DNA of 10,249 nucleotides, from the NCBI GenBank assembly GCA_002351925.1, contig DEHM01000026.1, positions 35,851 to 46,099 on the forward strand, given 5' to 3'. The notes under the pieces were generated by a model. It had not been told where the DNA came from. It saw only the letters and a program-made list of their open reading frames with translations, and ran no database searches. Origin of the DNA: Bacteroidales bacterium UBA2800. Lineage in GTDB: Bacteria > Bacteroidota > Bacteroidia > Bacteroidales > Paludibacteraceae. Position 1 is the first letter of the stretch; every line of letters starts with the position of its first letter. This document shows, in pieces, positions 1 through 5,981 of this stretch. The position numbers and the translations under genes are program-made.

Positions 1-630
1 CACATCAGCGACCTCAGCTGGACCAAGAAGATCAAACACCCGAATGAGTTCACCCAGATCGGCGCACAGATCGAAGTTGTCGTTCTTGACATCGACGTAG
101 CTAACCGCCGCCTCTCCCTCGGTCACAAACAACTCGAGGAGAACCCGTGGGAAGAGCTCGAAGCTAAGTTCGGTGTAGATACCATCGTTGATGGTAAGGT
201 TGTTGAACTGACCGACAAGGGCGCTGTCGTTTCGCTCGAGGAAGGCGTTGAGGGCTTCTGCACTACCCGCCACCTCCAGAAAGAGGACAAGAGCCCGGTT
301 GCTGTTGGTGACACCCTGAGCTTCAAGGTGATTGAGTTCAACCGCGACGCTAAGCGTATCCTCGTTTCGCACCTCCGTACGTGGGAGGAGCGCAAAGAGG
401 CAGCTCCGAAGGCAGCTAAGAAAGCCGCTAAGGCTGAAGAACCCGCTCTCGACCTGCCGAAGGTAGAGAAGACCACCCTCGGTGATCTCTCCGCTCTCGC
501 AGAACTGAAGGCTTCCCTCGAGGCAGAGGCTAAACCTGCAAAGGCAGCCAAAGCCGCTAAAGCAGAGGAGCCCGCAGAAGAGAAGCCGGCCAAGAAAGCT
601 GCTGCTAAGAAAACCAAAAAAGAGGAGTAA
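1..630 (+). CDS. rpsA: 30S ribosomal protein S1, C-terminal part (5' end outside window)
   Basis: S1 binds mRNA on the 30S subunit through repeated OB-fold S1 domains and helps load mRNA with weak Shine-Dalgarno signals. The open frame runs from the window edge to TAA at 628-630 (209 residues visible). Residues 1-42 are the end of one S1 domain (HISDLSW at the start, ANRRLSLGHKQ at its end). Residues 63-125 are a complete last domain (GKVVELTDKGAVVSLEEGVE through KRILVSHL). From about 130 a low-complexity tail rich in Lys, Ala and Glu follows, with AAKAEEPA occurring twice; such basic tails are common on Bacteroidota S1. GC-rich third positions and regular codon use mark a highly expressed gene. 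Two terminator hairpins follow. Confidence in family is high; the number of missing N-terminal domains cannot be seen. Confidence 0.95.
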   Translation, partial: HISDLSWTKKIKHPNEFTQIGAQIEVVVLDIDVANRRLSLGHKQLEENPWEELEAKFGVDTIVDGKVVELTDKGAVVSLEEGVEGFCTTRHLQKEDKSPVAVGDTLSFKVIEFNRDAKRILVSHLRTWEERKEAAPKAAKKAAKAEEPALDLPKVEKTTLGDLSALAELKASLEAEAKPAKAAKAAKAEEPAEEKPAKKAAAKKTKKEE

Positions 631-639
631 TCTTCATCC

Positions 640-663
640 ATCAGCCAAGTTTGGCTGATTTTA
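640..663 (+). terminator. Intrinsic terminator of rpsA
   Basis: A perfect 9-bp inverted repeat, ATCAGCCAA / TTGGCTGAT (640-648 and 651-659), runs into TTTT at 659-662, only 9 bases after the rpsA stop codon. Confidence 0.8.
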
Positions 664-671
664 GCAAACCA

Positions 672-709
672 AGAGAGAGTGTGTCAGAACAAACTGGCAC
701 ACTCTCTTT
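672..709 (+). terminator. Second hairpin terminator after rpsA
   Basis: A 14-bp stem with one G-U pair joins 674-687 to 694-707 around an AACAAA loop; the core is AGAGAGTGTG / CACACTCTCT. The U-tract is short (CTCTCTTTG), so it may work as a back-up terminator, an RNA 3'-end stabiliser or a bidirectional hairpin. Confidence 0.6.
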
Positions 710-721
710 GTATGTTCATTC

Positions 722-786
722 CCCGGCATTCTATGCCGGCTTTTAGTTCGTTTTCTGCTCCGCATGATAGCGTGGAGTCGTTTTCT
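722..786. repeat. Double-hairpin direct repeat, copy 1
   Basis: First copy of a roughly 64-bp unit. It starts with CCCGGCAT, forms the hairpin 723-739, then a second hairpin 758-777 with loop TGATAG, and ends GGAGTCGTTTTCT. The second hairpin has one G-T pair and one mismatch (A764/C771), where copy 2 is fully paired. Confidence 0.65.
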
Positions 787-891
787 CACTCCCTCCTCTA
801 TCCCGTCCCGCTGCTCCCTCCGGTCTAGTGCTCTGCGATGTCCCGCAGAGTAGTGTCCAGTGCTCGCAACCTCCCTCTCTTCGTCAATTAG

Positions 892-954
892 CCCGGCATC
901 GTATGCCGGTTTTCTTTGTCTGCTGCTCCGCGTGATAGCGCGGAGTCGTTTTCT
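892..954. repeat. Double-hairpin direct repeat, copy 2
   Basis: Second copy in the same orientation, 170 bp downstream of copy 1. The hairpin 893-909 keeps its stem but has a different 3-base loop (CGT instead of TCT). The second hairpin 926-945 is a perfect 7-bp stem with the same TGATAG loop. The end GGAGTCGTTTTCT matches copy 1 exactly. Confidence 0.65.
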
Positions 955-990
955 TTGTATTCCGCCGATTGCCAATCGGCATTCTAATGA

Positions 991-1046
991 CTATTTCCTC
1001 CTATTTCTACCTATTTTCGCATAAAAATCGCATTTTTCCGCGATTT
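991..1046 (+). promoter_or_regulatory. Phased 10-bp repeats and dyad upstream of promoter P1
   Basis: Three 10-base units start at 991, 1001 and 1011 (CTATTTCCTC, CTATTTCTAC, CTATTTTCGC), exactly one helical turn apart. They are followed by a perfect 7-bp dyad AAATCGC / GCGATTT at 1025-1031 and 1040-1046, which ends 3 bases before the -33 element. The arrangement suggests a protein-binding site acting on the promoter; the factor is unknown. Confidence 0.4.
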
Positions 1047-1049
1047 CTC

Positions 1050-1080
1050 TTGCATATTTCCGAAAAAAGCAGTACCTTTG
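1050..1080 (+). promoter_or_regulatory. Bacteroidota-type promoter P1
   Basis: TTG at 1050-1052, a 20-nt spacer, then TACCTTTG at 1073-1080, a full match to the TAnnTTTG -7 element of Bacteroidota. Transcription should start near 1085-1087, giving a leader of about 160 nt before the small gene at 1249. Confidence 0.75.
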
Positions 1081-1086
1081 CACCTG

Positions 1087-1248
1087 ATTTCGTCATGATA
1101 CCGTCGTATCATCCACGTATTTCTTACGTACAATATACGGACGATATACGGAGGATATACGTACGATTAAGCCGAGACGAAGCATAGAACACGATAATAA
1201 TAACCATCGTATCCGCCAAGATTGACGGATCATAAAACCCACACGCGT
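1087..1248 (+). promoter_or_regulatory. Long structured 5' leader of the small gene
   Basis: The leader contains a perfect hairpin ATGATAC-CGTC-GTATCAT (1095-1112), a second dyad ACGTA/TACGT (1115-1129) and three tandem 11-bp units at 1131, 1142 and 1153 (CAATATACGGA, CGATATACGGA, GGATATACGTA). No known riboswitch class was recognised. It may fold as a regulatory leader or bind a protein as DNA. Confidence 0.4.
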
Positions 1249-1596
1249 ATGGCACATGTAGAAACAAATGTCGCGATTGACTCCTTCCAAGGAAAGCTCA
1301 AACGCAATGATCGTATCGTTTACCGCACACGAAATGGCAGAACGCACGCCTATGCGTTCGACAACCCGTTCCGTGGCACCGCATCCGAAGAACAGGCTCA
1401 AACCCGCTCCACATTCGGCATGGCTGTCAAGCAAGCCTCAGCCATCCTCAAAGATCCCGAACAGAAAGCCGAATGGGAACGCCGCTATGCCTCTTACCGC
1501 AAACATTACCGTGCTTCCTCTTCCGCCCGTTACTACTCCACCCTCCGTGGATTCATCATCGCCTCCCTCTCCGCCCAGTTAAAGTCCACAGAATAG
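1249..1596 (+). CDS. Small uncharacterised basic protein (115 aa)
   Basis: I do not recognise a function. The ATG at 1249 (MAHVETNVAIDSF) is preferred to an in-frame TTG at 1222. The product has 115 residues, is rich in Arg, Lys, Ser and Ala, and has no signal peptide or membrane segment. Visible pattern: G15-K16, then VYRTRNG at 24-30, then spaced Gln/Arg/Phe/Ala (Q51, R53, F56, A59) and LKDPEQKAEWERRY at 67-80. From memory this resembles short orphan proteins of Bacteroidales with a VYxxRNG pattern and a following helical segment, but this was not checked. It has its own promoter and a 160-nt leader. The Fic operon promoter starts 50 bases after its stop, with no terminator seen between, so read-through is possible. 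Two other plus-strand frames overlap it; this frame has the more protein-like composition. Confidence 0.6.
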   Translation: MAHVETNVAIDSFQGKLKRNDRIVYRTRNGRTHAYAFDNPFRGTASEEQAQTRSTFGMAVKQASAILKDPEQKAEWERRYASYRKHYRASSSARYYSTLRGFIIASLSAQLKSTE

Positions 1597-1645
1597 CACT
1601 TTCCCTTACAAAATCAACTTTCTCAACAGATTCTCGCCCATTTTC

Positions 1646-1676
1646 TTGCATATATCGTAAAAAAGTAGTAACTTTG
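1646..1676 (+). promoter_or_regulatory. Bacteroidota-type promoter P2 (Fic/KilA-N operon)
   Basis: TTG at 1646-1648, a 20-nt spacer, and TAACTTTG at 1669-1676. The whole segment from CTTGCATAT to CTTTGCA is almost the same as at P1 and P3. The predicted start of transcription near 1682 lies about 17 nt before the ATG chosen for the Fic gene and argues against the in-frame TTG at 1687. Confidence 0.8.
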
Positions 1677-1698
1677 CAGCCAAAAGTTGCAAAGGTTC

Positions 1699-2490
1699 AT
1701 GAAAATGGAGCAGTTACAGATTATACATAGCGAGTATTTTGCTGACTACCAAGCACAGCAACCGATTACGATTGAGAAGCGCGTCAAGAAACTTGCTTCT
1801 AAGCCGCTCACGCCACAGAACTTCAAGTTCTACTTGCTCAGTTCGTCCTGTAACTCCAGCCTTATTGAGGGCTCGTCGATGACCGAAGATGATTACATGA
1901 AACTCAAAGAGGCGAAAATCATCAGCCGCGACGTGCAAGAGATAGATGACATGATTGCTGCTTATGAGTTTGCCGCAAAAAATGCTATCAATATTGGCTC
2001 ATTCCTCGAAGCGCACAAGATTCTTTCCAGCAGTTCCGGTATTGCAGACAATTACAAAGGCGCTTTCCGTGACATGCCTGTTGGTGTGTTTGGCGGCGGG
2101 GTAAAAGTCTATACTGGCGCAGAGCCGAGTATCGTAGCGGGCGAAATGGACAAACTCATGCATGACATAGATGTACTTGTTAAGACAGACTTGTCCTACG
2201 ATGAGATTTTCTATTATGCGAGTATGATTCATCTCGTTTGCGTAAGCATCCATCCGTTTGCGGACGGTAACGGACGTACTTCTCGTTTGTTGGAGAAATG
2301 GTTCTTAGTGCAGAAACTCAATCATGTGGCTTGGGCTATCCAGTCTGAGAAATTGTACTATAGCAGAAGAAAATCGTACTATGAGAATCTTCATTTCAAA
2401 GGAGATAACTACGCAACTATCGACTATGCAAGAAGTGTTCCTTTCCTCTGCATGTTACCGATGGCATTAAACATGAGGATTAGAAAATAA
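1699..2490 (+). CDS. Fic-domain protein, probable AMP-transferase with N-terminal inhibitory motif
   Basis: Fic enzymes usually move AMP from ATP to a hydroxyl side chain of a target protein. Starting at ATG 1699 the product has 263 residues; an ATG at 1705 is an alternative. The catalytic motif is complete at residues 185-196: HPFADGNGRTSR, matching HxFx[D/E]GNGRxxR, with His185 as the expected catalytic base. Near residues 53-58, SSLIEG matches the inhibitory pattern [S/T]xxxE[G/N]. In class II Fic proteins this helix lies before the Fic core and its Glu blocks productive ATP binding. The enzyme is therefore probably self-inhibited and needs a trigger. No signal peptide or membrane segment is seen. 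The stop codon overlaps the next gene's ATG (TAATG), so the two are translationally coupled. Target and trigger are unknown. Confidence 0.9.
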   Translation: MKMEQLQIIHSEYFADYQAQQPITIEKRVKKLASKPLTPQNFKFYLLSSSCNSSLIEGSSMTEDDYMKLKEAKIISRDVQEIDDMIAAYEFAAKNAINIGSFLEAHKILSSSSGIADNYKGAFRDMPVGVFGGGVKVYTGAEPSIVAGEMDKLMHDIDVLVKTDLSYDEIFYYASMIHLVCVSIHPFADGNGRTSRLLEKWFLVQKLNHVAWAIQSEKLYYSRRKSYYENLHFKGDNYATIDYARSVPFLCMLPMALNMRIRK

Positions 2491-3314
2491 TGGCAGTACG
2501 CACAATCAATATTGACGACTCGGAAATATCGGTTATCTTCGGTTTGCACGATGAGGATTATATTTGCCTGACGGACATGGTGAAGGCCGGTGACAACAGT
2601 GATAGAACGAATATTGTTATTCAGAACTGGATGCGCCGCAAAGATACCATTTCGTATCTCGGTGTATGGGAGAATCTGCATAACCCTAATTTTAAAAGCA
2701 TCGAATTCGATGCAATTAAAAATGCCTCAGGTACCAATCGTTTTATCTTGACTGCCAAAGAATGGATAGAACGCACAGGAGCTATCGGTATTATCGCTAA
2801 ATCCGGTCGTTATGGAGGAACATACGCGCACAAAGATATAGCATACCATTTTGGTATGTGGCTATCACCGGAGTTTAACTTGCTTGTCGTCAAGGAGTTC
2901 CAGCGCCTTAAAGAGGAAGAACAAAAGGCACTTGGTTGGTCAGCGAAACGTGAGTTGGCGAAGATCAACTATCATATACACACGGACGCCATCAAAGCAA
3001 ACCTTGTACCGCAAGAGATAGACACGTACCATCGCTCACTGATCTATGCCAACGAAGCCGATATACTCAATGTGGCTTTGTTTGGAATGACAGCGAAAGA
3101 GTGGCGCGATGCTCATCCTGAGGATAAAGGTAATATACGCGATTATGCGACGATTAATCAGCTGATTTGTCTGAGCAATATGGAAAACCTCAATGCGGTC
3201 TTTATCAACGAAGGACTGCCGCAAGGCGAACGTTTGCAGAAACTCAACCAAATAGCCATCCAACAAATGACCGTGCTGGAAAACGTAGAAAGCAAGCGTA
3301 TATTGAAAGGATAA
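2490..3314 (+). CDS. KilA-N domain protein (274 aa)
   Basis: KilA-N is a DNA-binding domain known from phage and large-DNA-virus proteins and common in Bacteroidota accessory genes. Residues 10-140 carry its pattern: ICLTDMVKAG near 25-34, NWMRRKDT near 46, LGVWENLHNPNF near 57-68, WIERTGAIGI near 92-101, and GRYGGTYAHKDIAYHFGMWL near 106-125, then SPEFN and KEFQRLKEEEQ. Residues 140-274 form a helical C-terminal half with no motif I recognise. The ATG overlaps the Fic stop by one base, so both come from P2. DNA-binding suggests a regulator or a sensor of foreign DNA; it need not be the antitoxin, because the Fic protein carries its own inhibitory helix. The domain call is firm, the function open. 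Confidence 0.88.
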   Translation: MAVRTINIDDSEISVIFGLHDEDYICLTDMVKAGDNSDRTNIVIQNWMRRKDTISYLGVWENLHNPNFKSIEFDAIKNASGTNRFILTAKEWIERTGAIGIIAKSGRYGGTYAHKDIAYHFGMWLSPEFNLLVVKEFQRLKEEEQKALGWSAKRELAKINYHIHTDAIKANLVPQEIDTYHRSLIYANEADILNVALFGMTAKEWRDAHPEDKGNIRDYATINQLICLSNMENLNAVFINEGLPQGERLQKLNQIAIQQMTVLENVESKRILKG

Positions 3315-3470
3315 ATAACCGTCCCCTCTCCGAGACGTTAAACCCGGAGCAATGTAGGCTCTGCCCCGCAATCTTGACCGATTAAAAAATATCAAATCAA
3401 CCAACCACCGCCTATGGCATAAAACAACAGACAAACAACATATATAAATAAGCATTTGCTTTATTGAGGA
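3315..3470. other. Non-coding stretch after KilA-N gene
   Basis: No gene and no convincing terminator are seen. A weak 5-bp stem CTCCG/CGGAG lies at about 3332-3355. The bases from 3369 (CAATCTTGACCGATT) are a near copy of those from 3478 (CAATCTTGGACCATT) in the left arm of the following palindrome. Confidence 0.4.
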
Positions 3471-3584
3471 GACATTCAATCTTGGACCATTGTAATCACT
3501 TTCCTAAATATAGCGAATGTTCACACGTACCGGTGTGGGCATTCTGCGTATATTGGAAGTGATGGGAGTCCAAGCCCGAATGTC
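3471..3584. repeat. 114-bp imperfect palindrome (MITE-like or structured RNA)
   Basis: The two arms pair almost throughout: GACATTC (3471-3477) with GAATGTC (3578-3584), CTTGGAC (3481-3487) with GTCCAAG (3568-3574), ATCACTTTCC (3495-3504) with GGAAGTGAT (3555-3563, one bulged T), AATATAGC (3507-3514) with the segment around 3547-3553, and GAATGTTCACAC (3515-3526) with GTGTGGGCATTC (3533-3544) through two G-U pairs. The apical loop is GTACCG (3527-3532). Weaker pairing continues outward to about 3461 and 3594. No reading frame uses it. It could be a miniature inverted-repeat element, the hairpin of a small RNA, or a recombination site. Confidence 0.7.
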
Positions 3585-3614
3585 CTGATATAAACAGATT
3601 GCCCACACTTTTTT
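3533..3614 (+). terminator. Alternative hairpin plus T6, possible terminator
   Basis: GTGTGGGCATTCTG (3533-3546) also pairs, with one mismatch, with CAGATTGCCCACAC (3595-3608), which runs straight into TTTTTT (3609-3614). The same left strand is used by the palindrome, so the two folds exclude each other. The 48-nt loop is large for a normal terminator. Confidence 0.4.
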
Positions 3615-3634
3615 AAGAGCTTTGAGATAATAAA

Positions 3635-3661
3635 GCGGTGTCCAAAATCAAATGACACCGC
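3635..3661 (-). terminator. Terminator of a minus-strand transcript
   Basis: A perfect 8-bp inverted repeat GCGGTGTC / GACACCGC (3635-3642, 3654-3661). Read on the minus strand it is followed by TTTATTATCT; on the plus strand the next bases (ATCAGAGAG) have no T-run. It fits the end of the transcript expected from the minus-strand promoter at 3987-4018. Confidence 0.5.
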
Positions 3662-3980
3662 ATCAGAGAGAAATAAAAGTAAAATATTTCATAATCAACA
3701 TCTATATCATCATAATAAGCCTCTCTACTCTACTAAATTATTTAGTATATTTAATATCTTCATCAATTATAACATTATCAATCGTATCATCAATAAATAA
3801 ACAATAGTTGTCAAAATCATTTGTAACCAAATAATAATCTGAAAAATTGCCAAATCACTACGAAATTTGCCAATTTAGTCATTAATTCATTTAAGTAATG
3901 ATTCATAACATTTATAATTTGATTGTTAATAAATAGATCACCTTTGATAGATACTTGATTATCCTCGTATAGTGATTTTT
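3662..3980 (-). pseudogene. Possible degenerate gene or small RNA on the minus strand
   Basis: This AT-rich stretch lies between a good minus-strand promoter and a minus-strand terminator, but has no intact gene of useful length. On the minus strand one frame reads LYEDNQVSIKGDLFINNQ onward to NHYLNELMTKLANF, then degenerates and stops. A second frame further on reads FSDYYLVTNDFDNYC, then LFIDDTIDNVIIDEDIKYTK and a stop. The two pieces together look like one acidic protein of about 90 residues broken by a frameshift and lacking a clear start codon. Alternatively the roughly 340-nt transcript is a non-coding RNA. Family not recognised. Confidence 0.35.
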
Positions 3981-3986
3981 GTGCCG

Positions 3987-4018
3987 CAAATATACACTAA
4001 ATTTTTGAATTATGCAAA
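3987..4018 (-). promoter_or_regulatory. Bacteroidota-type promoter on the minus strand
   Basis: On the plus strand CAAATATA (3987-3994) is followed by 20 nt and CAAA (4015-4018). Read on the minus strand this is TTTG, a 20-nt spacer and TATATTTG, a full consensus with the same spacing as the five plus-strand promoters. Transcription would start near 3980 and run leftwards. Confidence 0.6.
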
Positions 4019-4084
4019 TAATTTTCAATATAAATTTTTAGTTCCGAAATAGTAATAAAATACTTGTAAAATCATAAAAATACA

Positions 4085-5977
4085 ATGAAAATCGCAGGGT
4101 ACATTATTACACCATTAGGTGTGTTAGCATTTATTGGTACGCTTCTTGGAGGACATAGCCCAATTGGTCCTTTGTTTTGGATTGCTGTGGGTGTTATTCT
4201 CATTGTTCTTGGCTATCGAAAAGACAAGCATCGTAGCCCTAAAGCAAATGAAAATAGAACAGAAGATAAAATAGATATGGGAACATCTCTTTTATTGCGA
4301 GAAATCCAAAAACAGACTTCTCCTGATAATTATGTGGAACCATATGATGCCGAGCGTGTTAAATGTGCAACTATACTATACCAGAAAGCCAAAGATACAA
4401 ATGCAAATCAACCCCTAGATGTGTTAGAGTTAGTTGAGAGGACAACAAAAGATTTAGAGTGTCAATATCCGGCAGAACTTATTTATTCTTATCTATTGGC
4501 AATATTCAAGCCCACTGCTAATTCTTCAGATTTTGATTGGTGTAATGATTTATGCCAACAATTATATAATGCCAAAGATCGTGTTGAAGATATGATATTT
4601 ATCGTAAAACATGAAATTGAAAAGAAAGAAACTCAAGAGAAGATAGAATTAGAACAATTACGTCAAGAGAAGCTCAGACAACAACAATTAAAGGAGGAAG
4701 AACGTAAGAAAGAAACGATAAGGATATTAAAGGTTATTGGAATAGTGATTGCTATAATAGCAGTATTTCTGATTGTTTATATCCCAATTGATTATCATCG
4801 CATCAACAAAGAAAAATCTAATGTTTGGACGATGAATGATGCACGGACAGAAAGTGTATGCACTTATCAAGATGGGATACCTAAAGCATTCGTTAAATAC
4901 CTTATTAATATACCGGAATATATCAATGAATGCCGTCATGAATCTAAAAAATATGACATATATGGAAGCAGTTATAGACATGAAATAGATTGTTCTTATT
5001 ATGATTATAATGGTAATAATATTGATATTGATTTTGGTGTTCAAACTATACTCCCATTTGTAGAAAACAAAGCAGATAAACTTAAGCAGGATGGTTTTTC
5101 CATTAAATACAAAATTAAATCCGATACATTAGTCTGGTTTGCTTATGATCAATACTCTCTATCAAATGGTCGTTTGATAGGTAATTGTATTTGTACACTT
5201 ACTCCTTCACCTATTTCGCTTTCTCCTTTCCCAAATTATGGAAATGGAAATATTCTAATAAGTTGTAATGGATATGGTTTAACTAAAGAGGTCTATGATA
5301 GTATAGTAAAATCTTTAAAGGTAAAATTAGGTACGTTACAAAATAACATATATAAGAGTTCACATAGCATACAGAAATATAGAAAAGTAAAGAAAGATGA
5401 TATAGGTGCTATATTTACCCATGAAAAATTTACTTCATATACGACGACAACAGATATATCGATTACAATTCCAAGTTGTTATAGACAAATATATTCTTCT
5501 AATGTGCAATCCCTATTCATAATGAATAATATGGAGGCCGGAATTTCTATTATATCACAACCTAAAGAATCAATAACTAATTTTGTCTATCCAATCGATA
5601 GCATTATTGAAACATCTTCCGATAAATGCAAAGTCGTTGGCTGTGATGCTATAAAGATTGAAGCATTGGGATTTTGTGATGGCAAAGAATATAAATATAT
5701 TGCATACCAGATAATCAAAGATAATGGATATAGTACATATCAAGAACCAATTTATGATGAAGAGATATATAACAATGATGGGTATCAATATATAAATGGT
5801 GTATATACAAAACAACATAGGAGGACTATAATAAAGGGTTATAAACCTGAGCATAAGAAAATTAAGAATGAAGATTTATATATCTCTTTACTCTTTGGAA
5901 TGACTCCCGAGTGGTACAACGACAATAAAGATGTCATAGATACAGTTATTAACTCAATAAAAATAATAGAGAAATAA
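4085..5977 (+). CDS. Membrane-anchored protein of unknown function (630 aa), AT-rich
   Basis: I do not recognise the family. Start is ATG 4085. Two hydrophobic segments lie at residues 3-22 and 27-44 with a Gly/Pro turn between. Residues 45-178 look soluble. A charged coiled coil (about 178-211, rich in Glu, Lys and Gln) leads into a third membrane segment at 214-233. The remaining 390 residues are polar and Tyr/Asn/Ser rich and probably face the periplasm. That part may hold two related domains, since each half ends in a similar helix (DSIVKSLKV near 420; DTVINSIKII at the C-terminus). This loosely recalls PsbP/DcrB-like folds, but weakly. Composition is far more AT-rich than rpsA or mutA (12 G+C in the 60 bases at 4981-5040), suggesting acquisition by transfer. 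The lipoprotein gene follows after 4 bases. No consensus promoter was found; TAAATTTT at 4031-4038 is a poor candidate. Confidence 0.75.
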   Translation: MKIAGYIITPLGVLAFIGTLLGGHSPIGPLFWIAVGVILIVLGYRKDKHRSPKANENRTEDKIDMGTSLLLREIQKQTSPDNYVEPYDAERVKCATILYQKAKDTNANQPLDVLELVERTTKDLECQYPAELIYSYLLAIFKPTANSSDFDWCNDLCQQLYNAKDRVEDMIFIVKHEIEKKETQEKIELEQLRQEKLRQQQLKEEERKKETIRILKVIGIVIAIIAVFLIVYIPIDYHRINKEKSNVWTMNDARTESVCTYQDGIPKAFVKYLINIPEYINECRHESKKYDIYGSSYRHEIDCSYYDYNGNNIDIDFGVQTILPFVENKADKLKQDGFSIKYKIKSDTLVWFAYDQYSLSNGRLIGNCICTLTPSPISLSPFPNYGNGNILISCNGYGLTKEVYDSIVKSLKVKLGTLQNNIYKSSHSIQKYRKVKKDDIGAIFTHEKFTSYTTTTDISITIPSCYRQIYSSNVQSLFIMNNMEAGISIISQPKESITNFVYPIDSIIETSSDKCKVVGCDAIKIEALGFCDGKEYKYIAYQIIKDNGYSTYQEPIYDEEIYNNDGYQYINGVYTKQHRRTIIKGYKPEHKKIKNEDLYISLLFGMTPEWYNDNKDVIDTVINSIKIIEK

Positions 5978-5981
5978 AATC

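Larger units (their letters stand above)
711..990. other. Hairpin-rich non-coding stretch
   Basis: No convincing gene is seen on either strand. The stretch holds at least six small hairpins: 723-739 (CCGGCAT/ATGCCGG), 758-777, 831-850 (CTCTGCG/CGCAGAG), 893-909 (CCGGCAT/ATGCCGG), 926-945 (CTCCGCG/CGCGGAG) and 964-980 (GCCGATT/AATCGGC). Several are followed by T-rich runs such as TTTTAG or TTTTCT. Two pairs of these hairpins form a diverged direct repeat, listed separately. It may be a series of stacked terminators or a palindromic intergenic repeat cluster. Confidence 0.6.

Noticed and set aside
123..641. Minus-strand 172-aa frame
   Set aside because: Antisense to rpsA; its Ala/Ser-rich low-complexity product mirrors the Lys/Ala tail of S1.
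661..975. Minus-strand 104-aa frame downstream of rpsA
   Set aside because: It reads through the hairpin cluster and a terminator; composition is Arg-rich and unlike a protein.
1268..1582. Plus-strand 104-aa frame overlapping the small gene
   Set aside because: Pro/Ser-rich shadow of the 115-aa gene in another frame; no promoter or start signal of its own.
3036..3479. Minus-strand 147-aa frame
   Set aside because: Antisense to the KilA-N gene and ends within the palindrome; no promoter and no recognisable motif.
3339..3614. Integron attC site
   Set aside because: The palindrome is attC-sized and GTTAAAC occurs upstream, but no matching RYYYAAC/GTTRRRY pair frames the palindrome and no integrase is in the window.
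3471..3614. Retron-type msr/msd RNA
   Set aside because: Long hairpins fit in shape, but no reverse transcriptase gene is in the window.
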